Notes: generated from the sequence alone by a model not told the origin. A stretch of DNA of 44,121 nucleotides from an uncultured bacterium (GCA_903825355.1 CAIKAH010000024.1:1-44121), one strand, 5' to 3'. Numbered from the stretch's first letter, positions 1 to 9,275 are shown. A program made the numbers and translations.

Positions 1-480
1 AACTGTATCCAGTTGTTATACAGCACGTTCGTCCCGGACTTCTTCAGGAGCTGATGGATCAGATATTTTTGATCTAGACGCGGTTTTTTGTGCGAGTCGA
101 ACTTCTTCTCCTGGACATACTCCTATATCTACTCCTATAGATGCTGCATCAAAGGATGCCGAAATATCCACGAGAGTACGGCCTAGCCTTGTAGTAAATA
201 CCTATAATGAACGAGGGGGCATAGTAGAAAGAGCTCAGTGGGCAATTTCTACGGCTGGTGCTAGTCCATTTGTTCCCAAGGGTGGGTTATCAGCGCCAGG
301 GCCTGTTGTTCCTCGGTCTCCGAGCGATGTAACTGTATCCAGTTGTTATACAGCACGTTCGTCCCGGACTTCTTCAGGAGCTGATGGATCAGATATTTTT
401 GATCTAGACGCGGTTTTTTGTGCGAGTCGAACTTCTTCTCCTGGACATACCCCTATATCTACTCCTATATCTACTCCTAT
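1..480 (+). repeat. Direct repeat, period 330 bp (110 aa in frame); about 140 nt of copy 1 (1-~140) recurs at 331-~470
   Basis: aactgtatccagttgttatacagcacgttcgtcccggacttcttcaggagctgatggatcagatatttttgatctagacgcggttttttgtgcgagtcgaacttcttctcctggacatac occurs at 1 and again at 331. Confidence 0.95.
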
Positions 481-1177
481 ATCTACTCCTATATCTACTC
501 CTCGAGTGACACCAGATCCCTGCTGGGTCGGTCGTCACTCACTACATCATTCTGCTAGTGATTCAGGGCTAGCGGTAAACAGATTGCTTAAGCCTCCTCA
601 AGCTCCTCTGCCCCCGCTATATACAGCGCCTGATTTGAGAGAAATTATGGCAAAAGAAGAAAGGATGCCGCAGCGAAGTTCATTACGTACTTCGCCTAGT
701 GTTATGATTACCCATGCTCCTAAACCTAAAAGTGCCCTAGATAGGCTGAAGGATTTTGTTCTTGGGTTGCCTCCTCATAGGACTGGTGAAAAAACGTTAG
801 ATGGAGCTAAGGTTGACCGGTGGGGTGGGCACACTTATTTTGAACATGTTGGTAAGACAGACGCTGATTTGGAAGCGCGACTTACAATGAGGGCAGACCG
901 TATTAAAGCGGCTACCACTTTTCCAGATATTGACACTACAGAAAACGTACTTGAAGAGGCTTTATTAAATAACAGTGATGACATTTCTGCTTGGCTTGCC
1001 ACCGCAAAACAAGGACAGGTTTTACAGTTGTCCTGTAAGCATAGAAACAGAATAGGTGCAGGATATTTTCTTGGCAATGATACAAAAGTTCTTGCTCAAA
1101 CATCTTGTATAGTTCTTCGACGTGAGGAAAAAAGCCCTACAGGCTACGTTGTTTTTACAGCATATCCATGGATTTAA
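1..1177 (+). CDS. Repeat-containing protein (5' truncated by window edge) with C-terminal CdiA-CT RNase A-like toxin domain
   Basis: Frame 2 is open from base 2 to the TAA at 1177; the ORF-track start at 506 is an internal GTG. C-terminus has GGHTYFEHVGKTDADLEARL ... SPTGYVVFTAYPWI, typical of bacterial RNase A-like (CdiA-CT) toxins. Confidence 0.75.
   Translation, partial: TVSSCYTARSSRTSSGADGSDIFDLDAVFCASRTSSPGHTPISTPIDAASKDAEISTRVRPSLVVNTYNERGGIVERAQWAISTAGASPFVPKGGLSAPGPVVPRSPSDVTVSSCYTARSSRTSSGADGSDIFDLDAVFCASRTSSPGHTPISTPISTPISTPISTPRVTPDPCWVGRHSLHHSASDSGLAVNRLLKPPQAPLPPLYTAPDLREIMAKEERMPQRSSLRTSPSVMITHAPKPKSALDRLKDFVLGLPPHRTGEKTLDGAKVDRWGGHTYFEHVGKTDADLEARLTMRADRIKAATTFPDIDTTENVLEEALLNNSDDISAWLATAKQGQVLQLSCKHRNRIGAGYFLGNDTKVLAQTSCIVLRREEKSPTGYVVFTAYPWI
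452..502 (+). repeat. 12-bp in-frame microrepeat (cctatatctact)x4, encoding (PIST)n
   Basis: Four perfect 12-bp units plus cct; only one full unit in the first 330-bp copy. Confidence 0.95.
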
Positions 1178-1181
1178 AAAA

Positions 1182-1222
1182 CTTAATGGCTGAGCAGAAA
1201 AAGTCTTTACTCAGTCATTAAG
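1182..1222 (-). terminator. Convergent terminator hairpin between toxin gene and transaldolase
   Basis: cttaatggctgag / ctcagtcattaag stem (one G-U); on the minus strand followed by TTTTTTAAATC. Confidence 0.7.
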
Positions 1223-1224
1223 GT

Positions 1225-1884
1225 TTACTCAAATAATGATTTCTTTGCTAGCTTTTGCCAGTCAGCATCAAATAGCTCTATGCCGCGTTCAGTTAACGGG
1301 TGTTTGAACACTTGATCGAGTAGCGCAGGAGGTACGGTAGCAACATCTGCAGCGGCTTCAACTGCTTTTTGCCATTGAATAATATTGCGAATTGAGGCGG
1401 CTAAAATTTCAGATTCAAAATCATACGTGCTTTTAAGATCAGTTATTTGTTCTAGTAGCTCAGCGCTATCGACGCCAATATCATCCCAGCGACCAAGAAA
1501 TGGTGAGATGTAGGTTACTCCAAGCTTGGCAACCATGAGCGCTTGTAGCGGGGTGAATACGAGTGTGATGTTGAGCTTAACGCCTTCGCTGGTTAGCGTT
1601 TTGATGACGGGCATGTATTCAACTGCAAAAGGAATTTTAACAACAGCATTTTTTGCAAACGCTGCAATTTCGCGTGCTTGCTTCAGCACGGCATCAGGGT
1701 GTTTTTCCACTATTTCAATACTGACTGGTCCGGGAACCATGGCACAAATATCGCGTAGCACGCCGCGGGTATCACTGCCTTCTTTGCTCAAGTGAGAAGG
1801 GTTGGTGGTGATGCCATCAATAACGCCTGTTGGTAAGAGGTTTTTGATCAACTCACGATTTGCGGTATCTAAAAATATTTTCAT
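1225..1884 (-). CDS. tal: Transaldolase (short TalC/FSA-type)
   Basis: MKIFLDTANRELIKNLLPTGVIDGITTNPSHLSKEG; VKIP, KLNITLVFTPLQALMVAKLGVTYISPFLGR motifs. Confidence 0.92.
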   Translation of the reverse strand: MKIFLDTANRELIKNLLPTGVIDGITTNPSHLSKEGSDTRGVLRDICAMVPGPVSIEIVEKHPDAVLKQAREIAAFAKNAVVKIPFAVEYMPVIKTLTSEGVKLNITLVFTPLQALMVAKLGVTYISPFLGRWDDIGVDSAELLEQITDLKSTYDFESEILAASIRNIIQWQKAVEAAADVATVPPALLDQVFKHPLTERGIELFDADWQKLAKKSLFE

Positions 1885-1907
1885 GCCATGGCTCCTTTTA
1901 AGACTTA

Positions 1908-4349
1908 TTATTGCTTTACTACAAAACTAATCAAGCGATCTTGCACCAAGACTACTTTAACTACGGTTACGCCTTCAAGCCATTTGGTAATTGCAGCACG
2001 TGCGAGTGGTTCTACCGCCGCCTGATCAAGTCCTTTAGCCAGCGTAAGGGAAGCGCGTAGTTTGCCATTTACTTGAACAACCACTGTTACTTCATGCTCT
2101 TCGACTAGCGCTGGATTAAATGTAGGCCATGTGCAATGTTCAAGTTGTTTACCAAGAAGTGTTTCTAGTAACTCACTTGCATAGAATGGAACCATTACGG
2201 AGATTGCTGTAAGCAGCTGCTCAGCGATGGTGTGATCAAGTGCAAGTTTTTCACCTTCAATCACATTGAGATATTCCATGATTGAGGCCACAGCCGTGTT
2301 CACTTTAAAGTCTGCTAAGCGCTCTTGGTAGGCTTTTAAGAATTTATGGAAGGCGCGTTGTGAGGCTTCAGTTGCTGTCTGTCCTTTTGGTAGGACAGCG
2401 CCTGGTTTGTGGAGAGCGTTCCACAAGCGGTTCAAGAAGCTATGGACGCCGCGAATCGAATCACTTTGCCACTCAGTATCAAGCTCTGGTGGGCCCATGA
2501 AGAGCATGTACATGCGCAGTGTATCTGCTCCTAGTTCATTAACAATGTCGTCAGGATTAACAACGTTACCTTTTGACTTTGACATCTTTTCAACACGACC
2601 GGAGATGGATGATTTCATGCATACCATTCCTTGGTTGAACAATTCAGCAAATGGCTCATCAAATGGTAAGTGGCCTAAGTCGTACAAAACTTTGACGTAA
2701 AAACGTGCGTAGAGCAAATGTAGAATAGCGTGTTCAATACCGCCCACATAAAGGTCGACAGGCATCCAGTATTGCATGTCTTCTGGACTAAAAATCTGAT
2801 CATTGTTACTTGGGTTTGGGTAACGCAAGAAGTACCAGCATGACCCTGCCCATTGCGGCATAGTGTTGGTCTCGCGCTTACCAGGGCCTTTGCATTGAGG
2901 GCAAGAGGTGTTTACCCATTCATCAATGGCAGCAAGCGGGGACTCGCCGGTACCTGTCGGTTCATATTTTTCTACTTCAGGAAGAATAATTGGTAGTTCT
3001 GACTCTGGTACGGGAACAATGCCACAGGTTTTGCAATGAACCAATGGGATTGGCTCTCCCCAGTACCGTTGACGTGAGAACACCCAGTCACGAAGCTTGT
3101 ACATTACTTTACGTGTTGCAAGACCTTTTTCTTCACAGTAATCCATAATTGCTTCACGGCAGTCGCCAGCACGCTTGCCAGCAAAGGCTGCTGGTGCAGT
3201 CAAGATACCGTCAACCATATCGGTGTAACAGTATTCTAAATTGCGCACTTTTTCTGCTTCTACTGGATCAGCAGGGAATAAGATGGGACGCAATTTGATG
3301 CCATATTTTTTTGCAAAGGCCACATCGCGATCATCATGAGCAGAGCATTTTACAATGCCAGTGCCGTAGTGAGCGAGTGCAAAATTAGCAACCCAGATTG
3401 GCAAATCATCGCCAGTGACAGGGTCAACGATGTAGCGTCCGGTAAAAATACCATCTGGTGCTGGGTCTTTATCAAGCTTGCGCTCATGTACCATTTTTTC
3501 TGCGTACTTAATAATTTCAGCTTTATTGGCGATGCCTTCTAGAAGCGTAGGCAAGAAGGGGTGCTCAGGTGCAATAACCACAAACGTATCAGCGGCAAAT
3601 GCTTCAAAATGTGCGCTGTACGTTTGAATAGTAAGATTTGTGTCTTTTACTGGTGCAGTAAACACGAGCCCATGGCTTTTGCCAATCCAGTTACGTTGCA
3701 TCATTTTTACTTTGCTTGGCCAGTTAAGTTTATCAAGCCCAGCAAGTAATTTTTCAGCGTAAGCAGTAATTTTGAGTACCCATTGACGAATATTTTTTTG
3801 CTCAATTTCAGTGCCGCAACGTTCGCAGCCGCCGCCAACAACTTCTTCGTTTGCAAGCCCTGTTAAGCATTTAGGGCACCAATTGATGGGCATGTTTGCT
3901 TCATATGCAAGGCCAGCTTTAAACATTTGTAAGAATATCCACTGGGTCCATTTGTAGTAGCCTGGATCGGTAGTATTTACTTCTTTTGTCCAATCATACA
4001 TGGCGCCTGTGGTGGCTAATTGGCGCTTGAAGGTCGCGACGTTGCTTGCTGTGCCAACTGCTGGTTGAATGCCTTTTTTGATTGCATCATTTTCTGCTGG
4101 CAGACCAAATGCATCCCACCCCATTGGGTGAAGGACATTGTACCCTTGTAGCCATTTCATGCGTGCGTAGACGTCAGAGAGCACATAGCCTTTCCAATGG
4201 CCCACGTGCAGGCCAGCGCCTGATGGATAGGGGAACATATCGAGGCAATAATATTTTTTGCGCTTGCGATCGTTTTTAGTATTGAAGTAAGGGTTTTCTT
4301 TCCAGCTTTGCTGCCACTTTTTTTCGACAGCTTTAAAATCGTATGCCAT
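1908..4349 (-). CDS. leuS: Leucyl-tRNA synthetase
   Basis: [25 protein letters not shown] (HIGH region), [21 protein letters not shown] zinc motifs; likely start [13 protein letters not shown] at 4349 rather than 4373. Confidence 0.97.
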   Translation of the reverse strand: MAYDFKAVEKKWQQSWKENPYFNTKNDRKRKKYYCLDMFPYPSGAGLHVGHWKGYVLSDVYARMKWLQGYNVLHPMGWDAFGLPAENDAIKKGIQPAVGTASNVATFKRQLATTGAMYDWTKEVNTTDPGYYKWTQWIFLQMFKAGLAYEANMPINWCPKCLTGLANEEVVGGGCERCGTEIEQKNIRQWVLKITAYAEKLLAGLDKLNWPSKVKMMQRNWIGKSHGLVFTAPVKDTNLTIQTYSAHFEAFAADTFVVIAPEHPFLPTLLEGIANKAEIIKYAEKMVHERKLDKDPAPDGIFTGRYIVDPVTGDDLPIWVANFALAHYGTGIVKCSAHDDRDVAFAKKYGIKLRPILFPADPVEAEKVRNLEYCYTDMVDGILTAPAAFAGKRAGDCREAIMDYCEEKGLATRKVMYKLRDWVFSRQRYWGEPIPLVHCKTCGIVPVPESELPIILPEVEKYEPTGTGESPLAAIDEWVNTSCPQCKGPGKRETNTMPQWAGSCWYFLRYPNPSNNDQIFSPEDMQYWMPVDLYVGGIEHAILHLLYARFYVKVLYDLGHLPFDEPFAELFNQGMVCMKSSISGRVEKMSKSKGNVVNPDDIVNELGADTLRMYMLFMGPPELDTEWQSDSIRGVHSFLNRLWNALHKPGAVLPKGQTATEASQRAFHKFLKAYQERLADFKVNTAVASIMEYLNVIEGEKLALDHTIAEQLLTAISVMVPFYASELLETLLGKQLEHCTWPTFNPALVEEHEVTVVVQVNGKLRASLTLAKGLDQAAVEPLARAAITKWLEGVTVVKVVLVQDRLISFVVKQ

Positions 4350-4571
4350 TGCGTAAGTCCTTTCAAAAATCAAGCAAGGCTAGTGTACCCCGCAAGTTTG
4401 CTTTTGTAAAAAAAGCCTGGTGGAATTTCGAAAGCTACTGTTTTGAGCTGCTTTTATGGTCAGTTTATCAAGTTAATTTACTCATAGAAATATTGAGAAT
4501 TAAGCTTGTGTACAGAAGGACGCATTTGCGTCGCGCAATAATTTCACAACATCCACAGGGGGGAACTAGGG

Positions 4572-5954
4572 ATGAAGATCTGTGCCGTGAAGTATTACGT
4601 CTTTTTGAGCTTGTGCGTGCTTACTGCTATTGGAACAGTTACCGCAAAATCAAATTGGACGATGCTGGTATTTGTGCAAGCAAACAATAACTTAAGCTCA
4701 TTTGCGATGCAAAATTTTAATGATATGGCGATGGTAGGGAGTACGCCAAATCTTACGACGGTAGTACAATGGTACCAGCCAGATAAGCCCGGTATTTGGC
4801 GCTACAAAATTGAACTTGGTCGTATGGTACTTGATGAATGTATTGCGGTAGATCCAACTCAATCGGATGGGACAACTACTAATGAATTGGTAGACGCAAT
4901 GCGTTGGGCTGTTAATAAATATCCAGCAAATCAGTATTCGCTCGTGCTCTGGAATCATGGAATTGGTATTCTTGATCCAATCTGGGGGAAAATGCGTCCA
5001 TGGCAAGTGCATCAGCCGCGGCTTGGCTTTGCACAAGAAATTATTCGTGATAACCCACGTATTCAACTTGCTGGTCTGACTATGGATGAGCCCCTCCTTA
5101 CAGAGAGTATTACTGAAAATACAGTTACAGTTACCTGTAGTTTGCTTGATTATGTAATCTCAGATACGCGTGGCATTTTGTTCAATGAGCAATCTCGTCG
5201 ATATATGCATAATGCTGGTTTACTTAGTGCGCTTAATACAATTAAAACTGATGTGCTTAAGAATAATAAGCTTGATTTATTGGGTATGGATGCATGCTTG
5301 ATGGCAATGCTTGAAGTTGGGTATTTGGCAAAAGATACAGCAAAAGTGTTGGTTGCTTCACAAGAGGTAGAACTTGCACGTGGATGGAATTGGTTTGAGG
5401 TTGTTACAGCAATGAATAAGCCAGATGCAACACCGGTAAGCATTGGTGAGGGGATTGTATCAAGTTTTGAAAAGCTTTATTGTAATCGTATTCCATTTTA
5501 CACCCAGTCAGCTATAAATTTAGAAGGCATGGATCAAATTCGTGAATCAATTGATACAGTTATTAGTTTATATAACGAATGCAAAGCGCTTGATAAAAAA
5601 AGCATGCTTGATCTAGTGCGTAAGGCGCGACGTACGTGCCAACAATTTAGTTCCCCTCACTATGTAGATTTACATTCATTTTTGACCGATATGCAGTTGA
5701 ATTTACAAGCGCTACCAAAAACCCATGCTGTAAATCGAAGCCAAGGGTTAGTTGCCTTGCAAAATGCCATTAGTCTCTGTAAGAATCATTTAGAATCAAA
5801 TATTATCGCCAACGTCGCAGGTAAAAACTTAGTACGTGCTCGTGGCTTATCTATTTATTTCCCGACAAATAGGATGGATGAATCGTACCCCCTTACTAAT
5901 TTTGCTCAAGAATCTCAATGGCATAATTTTATTAAAGATTTTATAAAGGGATAG
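4572..5954 (+). CDS. Secreted clostripain-like (C11 family) cysteine peptidase
   Basis: Signal peptide MKICAVKYYVFLSLCVLTAIGTVTA; NWTMLVFVQANNNL, SLVLWNHGIG (His) and LDLLGMDACLMAMLEVGY (Cys) motifs. Confidence 0.85.
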   Translation: MKICAVKYYVFLSLCVLTAIGTVTAKSNWTMLVFVQANNNLSSFAMQNFNDMAMVGSTPNLTTVVQWYQPDKPGIWRYKIELGRMVLDECIAVDPTQSDGTTTNELVDAMRWAVNKYPANQYSLVLWNHGIGILDPIWGKMRPWQVHQPRLGFAQEIIRDNPRIQLAGLTMDEPLLTESITENTVTVTCSLLDYVISDTRGILFNEQSRRYMHNAGLLSALNTIKTDVLKNNKLDLLGMDACLMAMLEVGYLAKDTAKVLVASQEVELARGWNWFEVVTAMNKPDATPVSIGEGIVSSFEKLYCNRIPFYTQSAINLEGMDQIRESIDTVISLYNECKALDKKSMLDLVRKARRTCQQFSSPHYVDLHSFLTDMQLNLQALPKTHAVNRSQGLVALQNAISLCKNHLESNIIANVAGKNLVRARGLSIYFPTNRMDESYPLTNFAQESQWHNFIKDFIKG

Positions 5955-5960
5955 GTTTTT

Positions 5961-5993
5961 ACCGGTGGTTATTGCTTAGCAATAACCACCGGT
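5961..5993. terminator. Perfect 15-bp stem, 3-nt loop hairpin after clostripain-like gene (possible terminator; T-run is not immediately adjacent)
   Basis: accggtggttattgc tta gcaataaccaccggt. Confidence 0.5.
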
Positions 5994-6038
5994 CTGATTG
6001 ATGATTGCTTTTTTTATATAGTCCGGTATGTTTGCCGC

Positions 6039-6932
6039 ATGGAAACGCTAACGATCAATCCTGCCACTTCTCCCCGCGATGCTTACATCATCACTGGCCT
6101 TTCTGGTGCCGGTAAAACAAGTGTTATGCGTGCGCTTGAAGATGTTGGTTTCTACTGTGTAGATAATCTTCCTGTCCCGTTACTTGCTACCTTCGTTAAA
6201 CTAGCTTTTCACGGCAATACCTCATTGCACAAAGTTGCCATTGGTATTGATGTGCGCAATGAGCATTTTTTAAAAGATTTTCTTGATGCGCTTGATCAAG
6301 TAAAACTGCAAATGCCTGGCTATAAATTTACGATTGTGTTTGTTGATGCGCGTAATGAAACAATCTACAAACGCTTTCAAGAAACGAGGCGAAAACACCC
6401 ACTCGGTGGGGCCGTTAGTTTGGCTCAAGCGGTAACCAGAGAACGGCAGCTCTTAGAGCCTTTGTTTGCGCTTGCTGATATTGTGCTTGATACTGACGTA
6501 TTCAATATTCATGAATTGCGTCGGTGGGTTAACAGTACTATTTCGTTGGATGCTCCGCGTAACTTAATAGCACATGTTGTTTCATTTGGGTTTAAGCATG
6601 AGGTCCCACCAGAAAGCAACTTGGTGTACGATGTGCGTTTCTTACCCAATCCTTATTTTATTCCTGAACTCAAACCCCTTAATGGGTGTGATGAACGGAT
6701 TCAAGAATATATTTTTAGCCACGCTATTGCTAACGATTACTGGGATCGTTTAGTTGATTTTTTGTCATTCAACTTAAAGCGCTTTTACGAAGAAGGGCGC
6801 TTTGCTGTTTCAATTGCTATTGGCTGCACGGGAGGCAAGCATCGATCAGTGGCTTTTGTGGAGAAATTAACAACCCTTGCTATGCCCCAAGTGCAGTGGG
6901 TAAAGTCTCACCGGGACCTGGGAAAAGAGTAG
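6039..6932 (+). CDS. rapZ: RapZ family nucleotide-binding protein (RNase adapter, UPF0042)
   Basis: YIITGLSGAGKTSVMRALEDVGFYCVDNLP; VVSFGFKHEVP; DVRFLPNPYF; IAIGCTGGKHRSV. Confidence 0.95.
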   Translation: METLTINPATSPRDAYIITGLSGAGKTSVMRALEDVGFYCVDNLPVPLLATFVKLAFHGNTSLHKVAIGIDVRNEHFLKDFLDALDQVKLQMPGYKFTIVFVDARNETIYKRFQETRRKHPLGGAVSLAQAVTRERQLLEPLFALADIVLDTDVFNIHELRRWVNSTISLDAPRNLIAHVVSFGFKHEVPPESNLVYDVRFLPNPYFIPELKPLNGCDERIQEYIFSHAIANDYWDRLVDFLSFNLKRFYEEGRFAVSIAIGCTGGKHRSVAFVEKLTTLAMPQVQWVKSHRDLGKE

Positions 6933-6937
6933 CGCTG

Positions 6938-6989
6938 CCCGCTCCTCCTGAGCTTGTCGAAGGACACCCCGCAGGGGTGGAAGAGCGGG
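6938..6989 (+). repeat. REP-like palindromic element copy A
   Basis: cccgctcctcctgagcttgtcgaaggacaccccgcaggggtggaagagcggg; outer arms cccgctc/gagcggg, inner accccgcaggggt. Confidence 0.8.
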
Positions 6990-7001
6990 TGTAGTGTTCA
7001 G

Positions 7002-8198
7002 TTATTTTTCATTCCTGATGCGTTGCACAAAAGTGCCCATATCGTGCCAGCCTACGGTACCAAGTTCATCAAGCGATTTGGTTTCAAGTCCTCCGTAAAA
7101 CACATGGCTTCTGCCGAGCGGGATAGTTGCTGCATTCGCGAGAGCCTGCCATTTTTTGAGATTAGCAAAAAAATCTAATGATATTGTTTCACTGGATTTA
7201 ATTTCAATCGGATGGAGTTTTCTGCCATCGTCAACAATGCAATCAACTTCTATAGAGCCATTTTTATCGCGCCAAAAATAGAGTGAAGCTTGTTTGCCAA
7301 TATTGCTGTATTGTTTATACAAATCAGCAATAATAAAATTCTCGAAAACACTGCCGCGTAGCCGGTCAACTGCGATCCTCTCTGGTGACTCTATGCCAAG
7401 TAGGTTGCTCATGAGACCGGTATCGTAAAAGTAAATTTTTGGATGCCTAATGACACGCCGGTTAAAATTATTAGCGTAAGGTTGCAGTAAAAAAATAATG
7501 TAGCTAGCTTCAAGAATTGAAATCCAGCGCTGCACTGTTGGCACACTGATGCCCAATTCATTGGATAGTTCAGAGCAATTGAGTAGTTGCCCTACCCGGC
7601 CAGCGCATAGTTTAATTAATTTTTTAAACATAGTGAGGTCGCCGACATTGGCCAACTGCCGTACATCGCGTTCGATGTATGTCTGAATGTATGATGGGTA
7701 AAGCTCTGTAGGTGCAAAACGTTCATCATAAATTCTTGGGTAAAAGCCATTGAACATAACTTCGTCAACTGAACCGGGGGCGATCTTATTGCTCGTGAGT
7801 TCATGCATTGAAAGGGGAAAGAGCGTTAGAATGCCAACGCGCCCCGCCAGCGATTGGGTAATGGCTTGGTTCATGAGAAAATTTTGTGATCCAGTAAGTA
7901 CGTAATAGCCGGGGCGTTTTTTTGTATCAACTGTTAATTGGATATATGAAAGCAGTTTTGGCACGAGCTGAAATTCATCAATAATTAGGCCATCGGGCTT
8001 TTCATTGAGTTTAAAAAAGAGATCAGGGTCTGCCTCTGCCATCTCGCGTGTTTGCGGATGCTCAAGCGATGCGTAGCCATGAGTTCTAAAGGTATTTTTT
8101 ACCAGCGTTGTTTTGCCTGACTGTCGGGGGCCCAAAATGGCTATGACAGGAAACTTGGCATAGGTAAGTAGGGTAGCTTCAAGGGCTCGGGTAAACAT
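7002..8198 (-). CDS. AAA_14/DUF4143 family ATPase
   Basis: VIAILGPRQSGKTTLVKNTF Walker A, LIIDEFQLVPKLLSYIQ, YYVLTGSQNFLM, C-terminal YFWRDKNGSIEVDCIVD ... HPIEIKSSETIS. Confidence 0.93.
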   Translation of the reverse strand: MFTRALEATLLTYAKFPVIAILGPRQSGKTTLVKNTFRTHGYASLEHPQTREMAEADPDLFFKLNEKPDGLIIDEFQLVPKLLSYIQLTVDTKKRPGYYVLTGSQNFLMNQAITQSLAGRVGILTLFPLSMHELTSNKIAPGSVDEVMFNGFYPRIYDERFAPTELYPSYIQTYIERDVRQLANVGDLTMFKKLIKLCAGRVGQLLNCSELSNELGISVPTVQRWISILEASYIIFLLQPYANNFNRRVIRHPKIYFYDTGLMSNLLGIESPERIAVDRLRGSVFENFIIADLYKQYSNIGKQASLYFWRDKNGSIEVDCIVDDGRKLHPIEIKSSETISLDFFANLKKWQALANAATIPLGRSHVFYGGLETKSLDELGTVGWHDMGTFVQRIRNEK

Positions 8199-8207
8199 GG
8201 CTCAACT

Positions 8208-8256
8208 CCTGAATTATGCTATTTTAATATCCAAAATTAAAATAGCATAATTCAGG
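8208..8256. promoter_or_regulatory. 21-bp perfect inverted repeat in the leader of the AAA_14 gene
   Basis: cctgaattatgctattttaat atccaaa attaaaatagcataattcagg; overlaps part of the minus-strand SD aggag. Confidence 0.85.
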
Positions 8257-8291
8257 GCAAAAGTGCAACTGGATCGTATTTTTTCTTGGAT

Positions 8292-8321
8292 ATTATACCA
8301 GTAATCCCTGGATTTGCTCAA
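8292..8321 (-). promoter_or_regulatory. Candidate promoter for AAA_14 gene overlapping the stop codon of the upstream gene
   Basis: Minus strand TTGAGC-N18-TATAAT; the TAA stop of the Rpn-like gene lies inside TATAAT. Confidence 0.45.
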
Positions 8322-9114
8322 TCGAAAGCTTGGTAATGTCAGCAACTTGCTCCATTGGCAGGGCAGTTAGCATTTGTTCAATTAATTTGCGTTGAGCATC
8401 GTGCATGCCTTGGCGGCGCGCTTGCTCTTCGGCTTCTTGCTGTGCTTGCGTAATACGTCGTAGTTTTACTTCAGCTTCGTATGTATCAAGTTCTTTGCGT
8501 GTAAGTTTCATTTCCGTAAGCAATTGGCATGCCTCTTTTATCTCCGAAACTTTTTCTAGTTGTTTTGGGGCAGCTTCTAGACTTGCGGCATGCTTGAAAA
8601 AATAGAGCCATCGGTCAGTAGTTGTACTCAGCTCATCTAATGCTTTAGTAAATTTTGGCAATTCAATAAACACAAAGCTGGTGTGCTGCAAGCGAGCATC
8701 AGGTGCTTGTGCATCAATAAGGCGGTATGTACGGCTATAGCGGCTATCTTGAGAAAATATCCTGCTATCAGCTAACGTAATGCAAGCTATCGGCGCCAGA
8801 GCTCCTGTAGCGGCCTTTTTTTTAAGTTGACGAGCTAGTGCTTGAGCAGCAATGAATTGACATTGCTCTTGCACATCACTGTCAGCGTTTATTTGTAGCA
8901 CTACAATGCACTGTTTGCCTTGTTTATCGGTGCAGGTGACGTCAAGTGTTACTGTTTCTGTATCTGGCTCATTAAATGATATGCTCTCAATCTGCTCTCC
9001 TGTTGGTAATTCGAGGAGATTATTGAGTAGGTTTATAAGAAGAGTGCTGCGATCTTGCTCGCCAAAGAGTTTTTTGAATACAATGGCGGTTGTTGGTTCA
9101 AGAAAAGTTGTCAT
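8293..9114 (-). CDS. Rpn/PD-(D/E)XK nuclease-family (transposase-like) protein, apparently lacking the catalytic Glu
   Basis: MTTFLEPTTAIVFKKLFGEQDRSTLLINLLNNLLEL ... TVTLDVTCTDKQGKQCIVVLQINA ... C-terminal EEQARRQGMHDAQRKLIEQML. Confidence 0.85.
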   Translation of the reverse strand: MTTFLEPTTAIVFKKLFGEQDRSTLLINLLNNLLELPTGEQIESISFNEPDTETVTLDVTCTDKQGKQCIVVLQINADSDVQEQCQFIAAQALARQLKKKAATGALAPIACITLADSRIFSQDSRYSRTYRLIDAQAPDARLQHTSFVFIELPKFTKALDELSTTTDRWLYFFKHAASLEAAPKQLEKVSEIKEACQLLTEMKLTRKELDTYEAEVKLRRITQAQQEAEEQARRQGMHDAQRKLIEQMLTALPMEQVADITKLSIEQIQGLLV

Positions 9115-9133
9115 AGCTTTGTCCTTTTTTGTC

Positions 9134-9189
9134 CCCGCTCACCCTGAGCTTGTCGAATGGGCGAAGCCTGCAAGGCGAGAAAGAGTGGG
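9134..9189 (+). repeat. REP-like palindromic element copy B
   Basis: cccgctcaccctgagcttgtcgaatgggcgaagcctgcaaggcgagaaagagtggg. Confidence 0.75.
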
Positions 9190-9275
9190 CTTTAACTTAG
9201 AGAGATGCTTTACCAAGTTGCCAGCTTAGCAAAGTGTTGCAGGGCAAACAATGGTGCAAATACAAAGGAGTAGTT

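Noticed and set aside
452-502. Possible CRISPR-like array from the 12-bp repeat
   Set aside because: No spacers, units are contiguous and in frame inside a coding region; it is a peptide microrepeat.
835-1077. Minus-strand 80-aa ORF
   Set aside because: Antisense to the RNase A-like domain coding sequence; no SD or homology features.
506-1177. ORF-track gene starting at GTG 506
   Set aside because: The frame is open upstream to the window edge and the repeat continues through it; 506 is an internal Val codon without an SD.
4343-4690. Plus-strand 115-aa ORF
   Set aside because: Overlaps the leuS start and the clostripain-like gene in another frame; no plausible protein features.
5961-5993. 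Palindrome as a mobile-element inverted repeat
   Set aside because: Single copy with a 3-nt loop; better explained as a transcript-end hairpin.
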